Shown: positions 25,151 to 33,681, numbered from the stretch's first letter. The stretch: DNA of 64,000 bases from Candidatus Acidiflorens stordalenmirensis (GCA_003139995.1 PLIC01000132.1:4900-68899); one strand, 5' to 3'. Notes: generated by a model not told the origin, from the letters alone. Numbers and translations are program-made.

Positions 25151-25253
25151 GCCACTTCTCGAAAAGCGCGAGAAGTGGCGCACACCCAGTTATCCCGGTC
25201 AATGTTAAAGGACAAACCCGCGTTATGCTTCCCCGTTAAGGTGGCCCACCCGT
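25151..25253 (+). repeat. ~105-bp hairpin-headed repeat, copy 3
   Basis: A perfect head hairpin (ccacttctcg...cgagaagtgg) is followed by gcgcacacccagttatcccgg, gttaaaggacaaacccgcgt and ggtggcccacccg. It aligns with copies at 1166, 1654 and 25853. With copy 4 it brackets a damaged toxin-antitoxin locus in direct orientation. Confidence 0.8.
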
Positions 25254-25297
25254 CGCGGAAATGAGAACAGATGGGAGTCGTGCTGGGGATGGGACTG

Positions 25298-25486
25298 TCA
25301 AAATCCCCGCCCTGTGTCTGCAAAGAACGCAGACACAAGGACGGGCCACCCTCGGGAGTTGAGATAGGGGAAAGGGTGGGCCAGCCCCCACTTCTCGGCG
25401 TGCCTGGGAGCTGCGGCGCGTATGCGTTCAAAGGCCGCATAGGCATCCGCTTCGGCAGGTGCGGCGAGACTAACGCGGTAGGCCAT
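25298..25486 (-). pseudogene. truncated RelE/ParE-type toxin
   Basis: From the ATG at 25486, the first 33 residues (MAYRVSLAAPAEADAYAAFE, then RIRAAAPRHAEKW) match the start of RelE/ParE toxins. After the tryptophan (about 25388) the frame continues as GLAHPFPYLNSRGWPV, which is translated intergenic repeat sequence. The catalytic C-terminal half is therefore missing. The start overlaps the end of the antitoxin gene by 17 bases, as in intact pairs. A hairpin (gtgtctgc/gcagacac, 25314-25336) sits in the replaced part. It is very likely inactive. Confidence 0.7.
25314..25336 (+). repeat. hairpin GTGTCTGC-loop-GCAGACAC
   Basis: A perfect 8-base stem with a 7-base loop lies in repeat-derived sequence that replaces the 3' end of the toxin gene at 25298-25486. 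Confidence 0.6.
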
Positions 25487-25757
25487 ACTTGGTCCGCATC
25501 TCGTCAAAGACCTGAGCGGCGGGCTTCAGTTCGCCGCGTTCCGCGCTCGCCATTCCTTCCTGAATGGCCGCAAGGGTCTCCATGTAGCGCAAGCGGTTTT
25601 GCATTTGCTGGTAGCTGGCCGCGTCCTGGACAACGACTTCGGCCTTGCCGTTCACCGTGAGCACTTCCGGGGCTTGCGTCTTCTTGAGGCGCTTGACATG
25701 CGTTTTATGGTTGCGCAGGAAATCGGTCAAGGAGTGGATTTCACGAGTATCAAGCAT
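25470..25757 (-). CDS. Phd/YefM-type antitoxin (orphaned)
   Basis: A 95-residue protein with the Phd/YefM DNA-binding start: MLDTREIHSLTDFLRNHKTH, then VKRLKKTQAPEVLTVNGKAE and VVVQDAASYQQMQNRL. The C-terminal helix (AQVFDEMRTKYGLPR) normally binds toxin. The protein is intact, but the overlapping toxin gene is truncated, so this is an antitoxin without a working partner at this locus. It could still neutralise a related toxin elsewhere. Confidence 0.88.
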   Translation of the reverse strand: MLDTREIHSLTDFLRNHKTHVKRLKKTQAPEVLTVNGKAEVVVQDAASYQQMQNRLRYMETLAAIQEGMASAERGELKPAAQVFDEMRTKYGLPR

Positions 25758-25852
25758 GGAAGTCCTCGCTGATGATTGTCTGATAATTATATGTTGTCAT
25801 AGCGGAGGTGAAAGTCAATGAAATATTTTCAAACGGAGTTTCGGCAAAACAG

Positions 25853-25953
25853 GCTTTGCGAAAAGAGCGAGAAGTGGCGCACCCACAGTTATTTCGGTCA
25901 GTGTTAAAGATAAACCCGCGTTATACTTCCCCGTTAAGTGGCCCACCCGCCCC
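25853..25953 (+). repeat. ~105-bp hairpin-headed repeat, copy 4 (degenerate head)
   Basis: The left arm of the hairpin has decayed (tttgcgaaaagagcgagaag). The rest, gcgcacccacagttatttcgg, gttaaagataaacccgcgtt and gtggcccacccgcccc, matches the other copies closely. Confidence 0.75.
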
Positions 25954-25959
25954 AAAAAC

Positions 25960-26835
25960 CTAACCATCTTCATTGGCATCAGTGCTTATCGCCAGATTAG
26001 GCCCTTTGTCCGGGCTGTTCTCTTCCTTTTTTGTCGCGGTATTTGTTTCCGCAAGTTCTGCCAGCAGGAACACTAAACGAGTGAGGCTACTTCTCACCGG
26101 TTCGTAGCTCCGTTTAGCAAAATCCAAAGATTGAAAACATCCGGCGGTGATAAAGACGACAGAAGTTGCAACGAAATAGCGGTTCCGAAGCGCAGGACAA
26201 ATATACAGAGCCGAGATTTCAGCCAGTCCGCATCCGAGAAATGTACGCATCATCAGCAGTGCCTCCCGGAATACCGGCGGCTGCTTCCCGAGCACCAATA
26301 ACCAGACTTGCCATTCAAGATCAACCCAATCCCCAGGGCCTTTACTTGGATTAATTCCATATCGTCGGACCAGCAACTGTGTTGCCGCTAAACGCTGACA
26401 CTTCAGAACTGGTCTTATCTCGAACGGGAATCTCTTTTTCCTTCCCCACGTAACCATCCGTGAGAGAGATCTGATAAAAACATTCCGCTTGGGCGGGATT
26501 CCCTGCAGTTTCCCAAATGTCCGATAGAGCCAATCGGATCCAAAGGTAACCCGAATGAAATAACGCTTGAAACCGTATACAGAATTGATGAGTAGGCCGG
26601 CAAACCATGACAGAAGGAAGAAGGTTTGGCCAACTACAAGGCTCGAGACAACGAACAGGATGAGCAAGGCATATGGCTTAAACGCATATATTTGCTCTGC
26701 CCGATCGATCATCAGCCGGGCAAGGCGCGGATCACCGAAGGCGATGCTTAACTCGAATAGCAGGCCGGGTATTATCCCCAGCAGATACGTGCCAAGCCGC
26801 TTTGGAATGGCGTTTGATACATCGATCTTGATCAT
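25960..26835 (-). CDS. hypothetical membrane protein
   Basis: A 291-residue protein of unknown family. There are two clear hydrophobic segments early (about residues 14-34, LGTYLLGIIPGLLFELSIAF, and 53-85, ALLILFVVSSLVVGQTFFLL). A third lies near residues 205-240 (FLGCGLAEISALYICPALRN, then YFVATSVVFITAGCFQSLDF). The sequence between them is basic and soluble-looking. Base composition is lower in GC than the neighbours, which suggests recent transfer. It starts divergently from mqnE and its 3' end abuts repeat copy 4. Confidence 0.65.
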   Translation of the reverse strand: MIKIDVSNAIPKRLGTYLLGIIPGLLFELSIAFGDPRLARLMIDRAEQIYAFKPYALLILFVVSSLVVGQTFFLLSWFAGLLINSVYGFKRYFIRVTFGSDWLYRTFGKLQGIPPKRNVFIRSLSRMVTWGRKKRFPFEIRPVLKCQRLAATQLLVRRYGINPSKGPGDWVDLEWQVWLLVLGKQPPVFREALLMMRTFLGCGLAEISALYICPALRNRYFVATSVVFITAGCFQSLDFAKRSYEPVRSSLTRLVFLLAELAETNTATKKEENSPDKGPNLAISTDANEDG

Positions 26836-26962
26836 TGGAGTTCACGGCCATCTGGACTGTCCTCCAAAGGATAACTCCGCAGGCTCCCTTTTACACAGTC
26901 AGAATTGGGTAAGCCTGGTGCGAAATTCCCGGATGGTTGGCAATGCGGTATCATCAACATTG

Positions 26963-28093
26963 ATGCTCACCTCGCGCCCATTCCAAACGGACGACCCGCG
27001 CCTCGTCCCGATCAGAGATAAAGTTCTCGCGGGCGAACGCCTGAACGAGGGCGATGCGCTGGTGCTTTATGGGACGGGCGACATCCTTGCCGTGGGGTGG
27101 CTGGCTAACTGGGTCCGCGAGCGGATGCATGGCGACAAGGCTTATTTCAACGTCAACCGGCATATCAATCCGACGAATGTCTGCGTGGCGGCTTGCCGGT
27201 TGTGCGCTTATGGGCGCAAGAAAGACGCTCCGGGCGCTTACACCATGGCGCTTGAAGAAGCCTTCGAGACGGCCGCTTCCGGCTACACCGAGGCGGTCAC
27301 GGAGTTTCACATTGTCGGCGGGCTGCATCCGGATTTGCCGTTTCAATATTATCTTGACCTGATTTCCGGGCTGAAGGAGCGCTTTCCGCAAGTCCATATA
27401 AAGGCCTTCACGATGGTGGAAGTGGCGTATCTGGCGAAGCGGGCGAAGCTGACGATCCGCGAGACGCTCGAAAAGATGAAAGAAGCGGGCGTGGACTCGC
27501 TGCCGGGCGGCGGGGCGGAAATTTTTGCCGACCGCGTGCGGCACATTATTTGCGACCACAAAATCGACGGCGATCAATGGCTCGACACCGCGCGCCTGGC
27601 CCACCAGATTGGGCTGAAATCGAATGCGACGATGCTCTACGGCCACATCGAAAACGACGAAGACCGCGTCGACCACCTGCTCAAGCTGCGCGTGCTGCAG
27701 GATGAGACCGGGGGCTTCCAAACGTTTATTCCTCTCGCCTTTCATCCGGCGAACACGCCGCTGCAGCATCTTTTTACGACCACCGGCATGACCGACATCA
27801 AGCAGATTGCGGTCAGCCGCCTGGTGCTCGATAACTTCGCGCACATCAAATCTTATTGGCAGATGATGACGCCGAAGATCGCGCAGATCTCGCTGCGCTT
27901 CGGCGCCGACGATATTGACGGCACGGTGGTCGAGGAAAAGATTTACCACGATGCGGGAGCGACCACTCCGCAAGGCCTGCGGCGGCACGAACTGGTGCGC
28001 TTGATCGAAGAGGCCGGCCGCGAGCCCGTTGAGCGCGACACGCTCTACCGGCCGGTGACACGGACGGAAACATCGTTCACCGTGTCGGTGTAA
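26963..28093 (+). CDS. mqnE: aminofutalosine synthase MqnE
   Basis: A 376-residue radical SAM enzyme. The ATG at 26963 fits the known N-terminus length; a longer frame upstream overlaps the divergent gene. The cluster cysteines lie in NVCVAACRLC (Cys74, Cys78, Cys81), preceded by YFNVNRHINPTN. The HINPTN wording separates MqnE from MqnC, which has INYTN. EFHIVGGLHPDLPFQYYLDL follows. It joins SAM and carboxyvinyloxybenzoate to aminofutalosine, an early step of the futalosine route to menaquinone. The MqnP-like gene nearby supports this pathway. Confidence 0.94.
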   Translation: MLTSRPFQTDDPRLVPIRDKVLAGERLNEGDALVLYGTGDILAVGWLANWVRERMHGDKAYFNVNRHINPTNVCVAACRLCAYGRKKDAPGAYTMALEEAFETAASGYTEAVTEFHIVGGLHPDLPFQYYLDLISGLKERFPQVHIKAFTMVEVAYLAKRAKLTIRETLEKMKEAGVDSLPGGGAEIFADRVRHIICDHKIDGDQWLDTARLAHQIGLKSNATMLYGHIENDEDRVDHLLKLRVLQDETGGFQTFIPLAFHPANTPLQHLFTTTGMTDIKQIAVSRLVLDNFAHIKSYWQMMTPKIAQISLRFGADDIDGTVVEEKIYHDAGATTPQGLRRHELVRLIEEAGREPVERDTLYRPVTRTETSFTVSV

Positions 28094-28114
28094 GGGCAAA
28101 GCTCTTGGCTCTTA

Positions 28115-28144
28115 GCTCTTGGCTTTTGGCCAAAAGCTAAGAGC
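28115..28144 (+). terminator. hairpin downstream of mqnE
   Basis: The stem gctcttggctttt pairs with aaaagctaagagc (one G-U pair) around ggcc, 21 bases after the mqnE stop. No T-run follows, so it may be a processing or barrier hairpin rather than a full intrinsic terminator. Confidence 0.45.
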
Positions 28145-28192
28145 CTGTGGTGGAACTCCAGCGCCCAAAGGCGTACAAAATACGGCACTTAC

Positions 28193-28212
28193 GGTATGCC
28201 TAAAGGCATACC
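28193..28212 (+). repeat. hairpin with TAAA loop
   Basis: The stem ggtatgcc pairs with ggcatacc around taaa. The loop is the same as in the hairpin cluster at 1876-2186, while the stem sequence is unrelated. Confidence 0.65.
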
Positions 28213-28309
28213 CTGATACAAATCTTACTTTCACCACGGGCTGCTAAGAGCTAAGAGCGTCCCTTGACACGAGCGCGGAACTTCCAGCCAACGTCGACAT
28301 CTAACGAGC

Positions 28310-28849
28310 ATGGCCAAAGAGCAAACGGCAGTTTTCGGCGGCGGGTGCTTCTGGTGTATTGAAGCGGTTTTTCAACGTCTCACGGGCGTAGGCCACGTCG
28401 AGTCGGGTTACATGGGCGGACACGCCGACCAGGCGACTTATCAGCAGGTGTGTAACGGGGACACCGGGCATGTGGAAGTGGTGCGCGTCAGCTTCGATCC
28501 CGACCGGATCAACTATCGCGAGCTGCTGGAGGTGTTCTTCGCGGTGCACGATCCGACCACGCTCAATCGGCAGGGAAACGACGCTGGCGAGCAATATCGT
28601 TCGGTGATTTTCTACAGCGACGAGGAACAGCAGAGGATCGCCGAGAATACCATTGCGGAGTTGACGGCAGCCAAGGCGTTCTCCGAGCCGATCGTGACCG
28701 CAGTCGAGCCGGCCGAGGAATTCCACGTGGCCGAAGACTACCATCAGAACTACTACAACGAAAATTCGCGCCAGCCTTATTGCATGTTTGTGATCTCGCC
28801 GAAGCTCGGGAAGTTGGAAAAGAAGTTTGCCGAAAAATTGAGAGCTTGA
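28310..28849 (+). CDS. msrA: peptide methionine sulfoxide reductase MsrA
   Basis: A 179-residue protein with the MsrA active site [18 protein letters not shown], where Cys13 of GCFW is the catalytic cysteine. [20 protein letters not shown], then [12 protein letters not shown] and [12 protein letters not shown] complete the family pattern. It reduces methionine-S-sulfoxide in oxidised proteins using thioredoxin. Length is standard for cytoplasmic MsrA, and no MsrB is adjacent. The ATG at 28310 is the only sensible start. Confidence 0.96.
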   Translation: MAKEQTAVFGGGCFWCIEAVFQRLTGVGHVESGYMGGHADQATYQQVCNGDTGHVEVVRVSFDPDRINYRELLEVFFAVHDPTTLNRQGNDAGEQYRSVIFYSDEEQQRIAENTIAELTAAKAFSEPIVTAVEPAEEFHVAEDYHQNYYNENSRQPYCMFVISPKLGKLEKKFAEKLRA

Positions 28850-28892
28850 GTTGACGTGTGGCCCCGCTCGAATCGCGGCCGGAATCTACTCC

Positions 28893-29258
28893 TCAGAAGC
28901 CCGGTTCCTCAGGCTCCTCGTTACTCGGAATCGGGTCGAGGCTGGCTGCGGCGGGTTCAGACCGTTCGTCCAACAGAAGCCGGCGCAAGCTGCGCAGGTC
29001 GTTGAGCAGCCGGCCGCTGGTGGTTAGGTGCTGCTCCAGCTTATCTAACTTGAATTGCACGATGCGGAGGGCCTGTACGCGGCGTTGGGACTTGGCCGCC
29101 ACCGCCGCGCCCAGGTCGGCTTCGATCTCGCTTTTGGCTTCGGCGATGGCCTCGACCAGGAGCCGCACGTATTGCTGGGCATTCTCGACGCTGTCAAACG
29201 GGGTTTGGAGGGGGCTGTTCAAGGGCGAGAATTCCTCGGCAAATAGAAAGTCTGGCAA
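28893..29258 (-). CDS. hypothetical coiled-coil-like protein
   Basis: A 121-residue acidic protein of unknown function. Residues 25-95 are a continuous amphipathic helix region (AQQYVRLLVEAIAEAKSEIE, AKSQRRVQALRIVQFKLDKL, HLTTSGRLLNDLRSLRRLLL), and the C-terminus is acidic and disordered (PSNEEPEEPGF). There is no membrane segment. It converges with msrA. The length and codon use look real, but no family is recognised. Confidence 0.6.
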   Translation of the reverse strand: MPDFLFAEEFSPLNSPLQTPFDSVENAQQYVRLLVEAIAEAKSEIEADLGAAVAAKSQRRVQALRIVQFKLDKLEQHLTTSGRLLNDLRSLRRLLLDERSEPAAASLDPIPSNEEPEEPGF

Positions 29259-29833
29259 AGAGGGTGGGATTCTATTTTCCCTAAACTGCTATCTCTCTGC
29301 CTTTCAAGCACATCGCAAGTAACTCAAGCGATTACAATGCCTTACGTCGTGTTGCAGCTTGCAGCTGCCGTTGCATGCGTTGCTGTTGAATGCCTATTTG
29401 TCACTGTTTTCGGCATCGCTGGCATCACTACCTGGCAGCGTTGAGTTTATTGCCTCGCGTCGCAGCATGGTGATTTTCCTGCGCCGTTGAGTGACCGGCA
29501 AATTCACTCCGTCGCTACGCCGCACAGTCCTTGCGCTTTGTATTCTACCGCACGAGTGTGCTGCCTGTAATGCTCCCGGATGGGCTAGATCTTGGGTAGT
29601 GGGTTTGAAATCATTCAGTGCGGATTGGCAGACTTCCGGGGATTAAGAGTGAGACTCGTCCCACCACTGCGCGATTACGGCGGGATCAAAGCGGACGGCG
29701 GTGCCGATGAACCTGCACGGGACGACGTGCGCCTTCGCCTTGCGTTAAACCGTCTTTTCAAGTTTTGCCACCCATTAGCCAAGCGATTGCTCAGCAAAGA
29801 AGAGTAAGAATAGCCAGATGGAGGGGTAGGCAC
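29259..29833. other. gene-poor stretch
   Basis: No intact gene is seen in these 575 bases. The only recognisable content is a short minus-strand frame at 29643-29744 that resembles the end of an excisionase-type helix-turn-helix protein. Confidence 0.5.
29643..29744 (-). pseudogene. possible relic of an excisionase-like HTH protein
   Basis: On the minus strand the frame between two stops reads KAHVVPCRFIGTAVRFDPAV followed by IAQWWDESHS and a stop. The pattern V-P-x-R-x-I/L-G-x-x-V-R-F-D-P-x-x-I-x-x-W is the C-terminal half of MerR-like HTH_17/excisionase proteins. The first helix is absent in this frame, and a stop precedes the fragment, so it is broken. Confidence 0.4.
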
Positions 29834-30160
29834 TTATGGATTGATTTGGCTTCGCAGATGCTTGGAGAGTTTCTCGATCTGTCTCAGCTTCTCAATCGTG
29901 TCCTTGGGCAGAAGTCCTTTCTGAATGCTCGCGACATCGGGAGGGATGGTTTGGGCAATCCTGGCCAGTTCGTCGGCCTCCTGGCGGAGCTTGGCCAGGT
30001 CAAGATGAGCACGCTGCGTGATCGGAGGGGGGATGTTCTTGTCCGTCTGTGCCTCGACTTGATCAGCCTGCCGGATCCCGGGCGGTATCGGCTTTGCCTG
30101 CGCCAGAAGTAAAGATGTCGCAAGCAAAACGAAAGAAAGAGAGATAGCAGGGAGTTTCAC
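29834..30160 (-). CDS. small secreted protein of unknown function
   Basis: A 108-residue protein with an N-terminal signal peptide (MKLPAISLSFVLLATSLLLA, cleavage likely after AQA). The mature part is hydrophilic and helical: ITQRAHLDLAKLRQEADELA, then RIAQTIPPDVASIQKG and LRQIEKLSKHLRSQINP. The family is not named as far as I can tell. Export to the periplasm is inferred from the signal peptide. It stands alone, divergent from the TolB-like gene. Confidence 0.7.
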   Translation of the reverse strand: MKLPAISLSFVLLATSLLLAQAKPIPPGIRQADQVEAQTDKNIPPPITQRAHLDLAKLRQEADELARIAQTIPPDVASIQKGLLPKDTIEKLRQIEKLSKHLRSQINP

Positions 30161-30455
30161 GGCGGACCTCCTACCGTGGGAAGCAATTTCTCAACACATT
30201 GTACATCCAACATCAATATCGACAGCAGGGCCCTCGTCTCGATCCGGTCGGCACTCGCATCGCAGACCTTTGCGGGCGACCCAGACGGAACATGGTTCAA
30301 CCTACGTGCAGGGGGCCAAACGGGGTAGAGTCTTTGCCGTTTTCGAAGTCAAAAAGGAAATTCCGGCTAATAAGGTGCATAATGTGCTTTCTGATAGTCG
30401 ACGAGAGCGGGAGGGTCGCACCATCTCCGATTTGTTCGTCTGTGAAGGAGGGAAA

Positions 30456-31511
30456 ATGAACTGCTTCAGGGCCGCGCTGCATGTCTCCGTGGCGTCCCTC
30501 GCGGCGGCCTGTTTTTCGCAAACTGCGGGAAAGCCGCCAGAGAAGATCGTATTTGTGCGTCCCGATCCCATCATAACGACTTCGACATTGATGATGATGG
30601 AAACGCCACGCTATGTTGGGAGGGGTACGAATTCGGTAGAGAACCCGGAGAGGAAGTACAACTCCGTCTCTTACGCCAAGATGAATCTGCTCGCGTTCAT
30701 GAATCCGGACGGGACGGGAATTACGGATCTGCATGTGAACGGGTTTGACCCCTCCGTTTCGCCGGACGGTACCAAGATAGCGTTCTGCTCATTGCGGATG
30801 GAACAGTATTCGCAGATTTACGTGATGAATGCGGATGGCACGGGAGAAAAACGGTTGACCAACATCACCACAGGCGATGCCTGCGGTCCAGCTTGGTCGC
30901 ATGATGGCAAGAAAGTCGCTTTCTACGCGTTCGCGCTGACCCACCCCAGCCGCAATCCCGCGATTTGGCTTATGGATCCCGATGGAACCAACTTGAAGCG
31001 GCTCACGGAACATGCGGTGTCTCCTACATGGTCTCCAGACGACCGGCAGATCGCTTTCGCTTCTAACCGCGTGGGCAAATTCCAGATCTACGCCATGAAT
31101 TCCGACGGATCGAACGTGCGGCGGCTCACAAACGACAAGGGCGAGGACTCCTCGCCGGCGTGGGCCCCGGACGGCGCAGCCATCGCGTTCGTTTCCGACC
31201 GGGAAGGCGAGCATCCAGCGCTGTTCCTGATGGGTGCCGACGGTTCTGCGCAACGCCGGCTCGTATTTTCCAAACGCCAGGATTTTTGCTTTCCGGCGTG
31301 GTCGCTGGATGGCAGTACGATTGCGTTTTCAGCTTTGAATCGAGTGGCGACTCAATTCATACGGTTCGGCGAAGAGCGTCCGCGCTGCGAAATGTGGACG
31401 GGAGAGTATCAGCTATTCACCGTGGATAGCGAAGGCAAACTCCATCAGCTGACCAATACAAAGTACATGGCGATGAAGCCCACATATGGACGGCTGGTGA
31501 CAGCACACTAG
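30456..31511 (+). CDS. TolB-like beta-propeller protein
   Basis: A 351-residue exported protein. The ATG at 30456 follows a ggaggg site and opens a signal peptide (MNCFRAALHVSVASLAAACF). The rest is a six-bladed propeller of PD40/WD40-like repeats: VSPDGTKIAFCSLRM, WSHDGKKVAFYAF, WSPDDRQIAFASNRVGKFQI, WAPDGAAIAFVSDREGE and WSLDGSTIAFSAL, each followed by an IYVMNADGT-type strand. Such proteins bind partners in the periplasm; TolB itself is in the Tol-Pal system, but no tol genes are nearby, so a true TolB role is unlikely. Confidence 0.88.
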   Translation: MNCFRAALHVSVASLAAACFSQTAGKPPEKIVFVRPDPIITTSTLMMMETPRYVGRGTNSVENPERKYNSVSYAKMNLLAFMNPDGTGITDLHVNGFDPSVSPDGTKIAFCSLRMEQYSQIYVMNADGTGEKRLTNITTGDACGPAWSHDGKKVAFYAFALTHPSRNPAIWLMDPDGTNLKRLTEHAVSPTWSPDDRQIAFASNRVGKFQIYAMNSDGSNVRRLTNDKGEDSSPAWAPDGAAIAFVSDREGEHPALFLMGADGSAQRRLVFSKRQDFCFPAWSLDGSTIAFSALNRVATQFIRFGEERPRCEMWTGEYQLFTVDSEGKLHQLTNTKYMAMKPTYGRLVTAH

Positions 31512-31844
31512 TCGCCGCTCGCGGCTCGTGGCAAACCCAGCGCAGCTTCGCAGCCCGAGAAGCATATTGCTGATATCTGGTCACATCTCCGAGCATGGCG
31601 TAGAACTCTGTCAGCATGCCGATGACCTGCATTGGTGAGAACTCCGTGTCTCGTATTGCATCGAGGTACTGGGTGGCTCGATCCCCATGCTCGCAGCGAT
31701 CGCGGTACAATAAACGGGGTTACTGTTAAACGCGTATGTCCAATCTGATAGGCGCCAGGGGAAGAATTCGCCCTGGCGTTGTCGATTTTTCTCTTCAGCC
31801 AAGCACGCAGCAAAGCCGCGCTTTGCGGAATTGCTAAAAACGCT
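31512..31844. other. intergenic region with a gene relic
   Basis: This stretch separates the propeller gene from the radical SAM gene. It holds a fragment (about 31544-31690) that is duplicated, with about one difference in ten bases, at 34173-34310. Nothing else is recognised. Confidence 0.6.
31544..31710 (-). pseudogene. gene relic, copy 1 of a duplicated fragment
   Basis: The minus-strand frame reads AIRDTEFSPMQVIGMLTEFY, AMLGDVTRYQQYASRAAK and then diverges. The same peptide, with one or two changes, is encoded at 34173-34310. Neither copy has an intact start or end. The parent family is not recognised. Confidence 0.55.
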
Positions 31845-33431
31845 ATGAAAATTCTGCTCTATAACCCCGACAACGGCGTGACGCGTAATTTCATGCCGCA
31901 TCTATGGATGTTTCTCCTCCAGGCGCTCACTCCCTCGGGCCATGAGGTGCTGCTGGTGGATGGCAACGCGCAATCCATGGATGAAGCGGGGATCGCGCAG
32001 TTTGTGCGCGACAACAATATTGGATTGGTCGGCATCGGCGCCATGACTCGAATGATCGCCAAGGCGTATCGCATGGCGGATGCGGTCCGCGCCACGGGAG
32101 TTCCGGTGGTAATGGGCGGCCCTCACGTGACGGAGATGGCCGACGAGGCGCTCGGCCGAGATGGCGGGCCGCGGCACGCCGATGCTGTCGCCCTGGGGGA
32201 AGCCGATGCGACCTGGCCGCTGATTGTTGAGGATGCTGCCCGTGGCGAGCTTAAGGACGTTTACGCGCCTGTCGACGCCTTTGGCCAGGAGAGCAAGCCG
32301 TCGCTGAAGGAATATCCGGTGATTCCGTGGCAGTCGATCGATCTCGACCAGTTCAATCTGGTGCCGAAGGCCGCGAGCGCCATGCTCCAGAAAATCGCAG
32401 AAGGCTGGGGAACATTTCGCATCATCCCGGTCGAATCCGGACGAGGCTGCCCTTACGGCTGCGAGTTCTGCACTGTGACCGGATTTTTCGGAGACTCGAT
32501 TCGTTTCCGCACCAATGAGAGCGTGGTGAATGAACTGCTCTTGTTGAAGGCGCGGGCCCGCAGCGAGAAAGGACAGATGGCGGTTTTCTTCATCGACGAC
32601 AACTTCGCCATCAACATCAAGCGAACGAAATCGCTGCTGCGCGACATCATTGCCGCCGGCGCAAAGGTGCATTGGGTGGCTCAGATCAGCGCCAATCTAT
32701 TGCGCGACGAGGAACTGGTAGACCTGATCGCGGCTTCCGGAGGCAAGTGGATCTTTATCGGCATGGAGTCCATCGACCCGGCCAATCTGAAAAACGTGAA
32801 CAAGGGATTCAACAAGCCGGGCGAGTACCGGGCGGTGCTGGAGCGGCTGGCGCAACGCAATGTTTATGCTATCACGTCGTTTATTTTTGGCATGGACAAT
32901 GACACAGTCGGAGTCGCCGAGCGAACTCTCGAACAGGTTCGGACCTGGCCCCCGGGTCTCCCGATCTTTGGTCTGCTGACTCCTTTGCCCGCGACGCCGC
33001 TTTACAAGCGGCTGGAAACCGCCGGGCGGCTGACGCGGCCCAAGCACTGGCAGGAGTTCATCCCGTTTGCGATGGCCCACACGCCGTTGAAAATGACCAT
33101 CGAAGAAGCTCATGATGAAGTGAATCATGGGTGGGAACAGGCTTACAGTTCGGAGGCGCTGACGCATGCGGTCGAATCTTTGAAAGACCAGCCGCTGGGT
33201 TATCGCATCAACATCTTCCTTGCGCGCCTTTGTTTCCGCGGCATCTATTTCCCTATGATGGGGAAAATGGCATGGCTGAAGGTGATTGCGCAAAATCGGC
33301 GGACCATTTTCAAGCTGGTAAGGGAAGGGTTCAAGGCCGGCGCCTGGCGCGGCGCGCCTGCGAGGATTCCTGCCATCCCAGTGCCGCCGGTGGAGGCGGT
33401 CGAACCGATCGCACAACCAGCGAAGGGGTGA
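31845..33431 (+). CDS. B12-binding radical SAM protein
   Basis: A 528-residue enzyme from the ATG at 31845. Residues 1-130 form a cobalamin-binding Rossmann domain (ILLYNPDNGVTR, VLLVDGNAQS, LVGIGAMTRMIAKAYRMADA, VVMGGPHVTEMADEALG). The radical SAM cluster is in GRGCPYGCEFC (Cys202, Cys206, Cys209), followed by FFIDDNFAINIKRTK and FIGMESIDPANLKNVNKGFN. The architecture matches B12-dependent radical SAM enzymes such as BchE- or HpnJ/HpnP-like methylases and cyclases. The substrate cannot be predicted, and the neighbours are not informative. Motifs are intact. Confidence 0.88.
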   Translation: MKILLYNPDNGVTRNFMPHLWMFLLQALTPSGHEVLLVDGNAQSMDEAGIAQFVRDNNIGLVGIGAMTRMIAKAYRMADAVRATGVPVVMGGPHVTEMADEALGRDGGPRHADAVALGEADATWPLIVEDAARGELKDVYAPVDAFGQESKPSLKEYPVIPWQSIDLDQFNLVPKAASAMLQKIAEGWGTFRIIPVESGRGCPYGCEFCTVTGFFGDSIRFRTNESVVNELLLLKARARSEKGQMAVFFIDDNFAINIKRTKSLLRDIIAAGAKVHWVAQISANLLRDEELVDLIAASGGKWIFIGMESIDPANLKNVNKGFNKPGEYRAVLERLAQRNVYAITSFIFGMDNDTVGVAERTLEQVRTWPPGLPIFGLLTPLPATPLYKRLETAGRLTRPKHWQEFIPFAMAHTPLKMTIEEAHDEVNHGWEQAYSSEALTHAVESLKDQPLGYRINIFLARLCFRGIYFPMMGKMAWLKVIAQNRRTIFKLVREGFKAGAWRGAPARIPAIPVPPVEAVEPIAQPAKG

Positions 33432-33618
33432 ACGGAGCGGGTGGGCAATTGCGTTTCCCGTCAATTGAAAGTCGCTTAAGCGCTTTTCGACCGGGGAAAG
33501 CCGCCGCTGGTTGGTGGTGCCCGCGTCAAGCCATTTAAGATGTAACCTTGGGTTCGACCGTCGAGACATTGGAAATGTAACCGAAGACTCGCCGTCGTCG
33601 CGGCTGTGGGAAAGTGCA

Positions 33619-33681
33619 AATCGCGCTCTTTTTGCGCGATTGGCAAGCTCGGTGGAAAAGTCTGGGTTAGGACTTTTCCAC
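33619..33681. repeat. pair of perfect hairpins
   Basis: Hairpin 1: aatcgcgc (33619-33626), 7-base T-rich loop, gcgcgatt. Hairpin 2: gtggaaaagtc (33652-33662), 8-base loop, gacttttccac (33671-33681). Both stems are perfect. Their role is unknown. Confidence 0.6.

Noticed and set aside
26954-28099. Minus-strand open frame opposite mqnE
   Set aside because: MqnE has intact radical SAM and family motifs; the antisense product has none.
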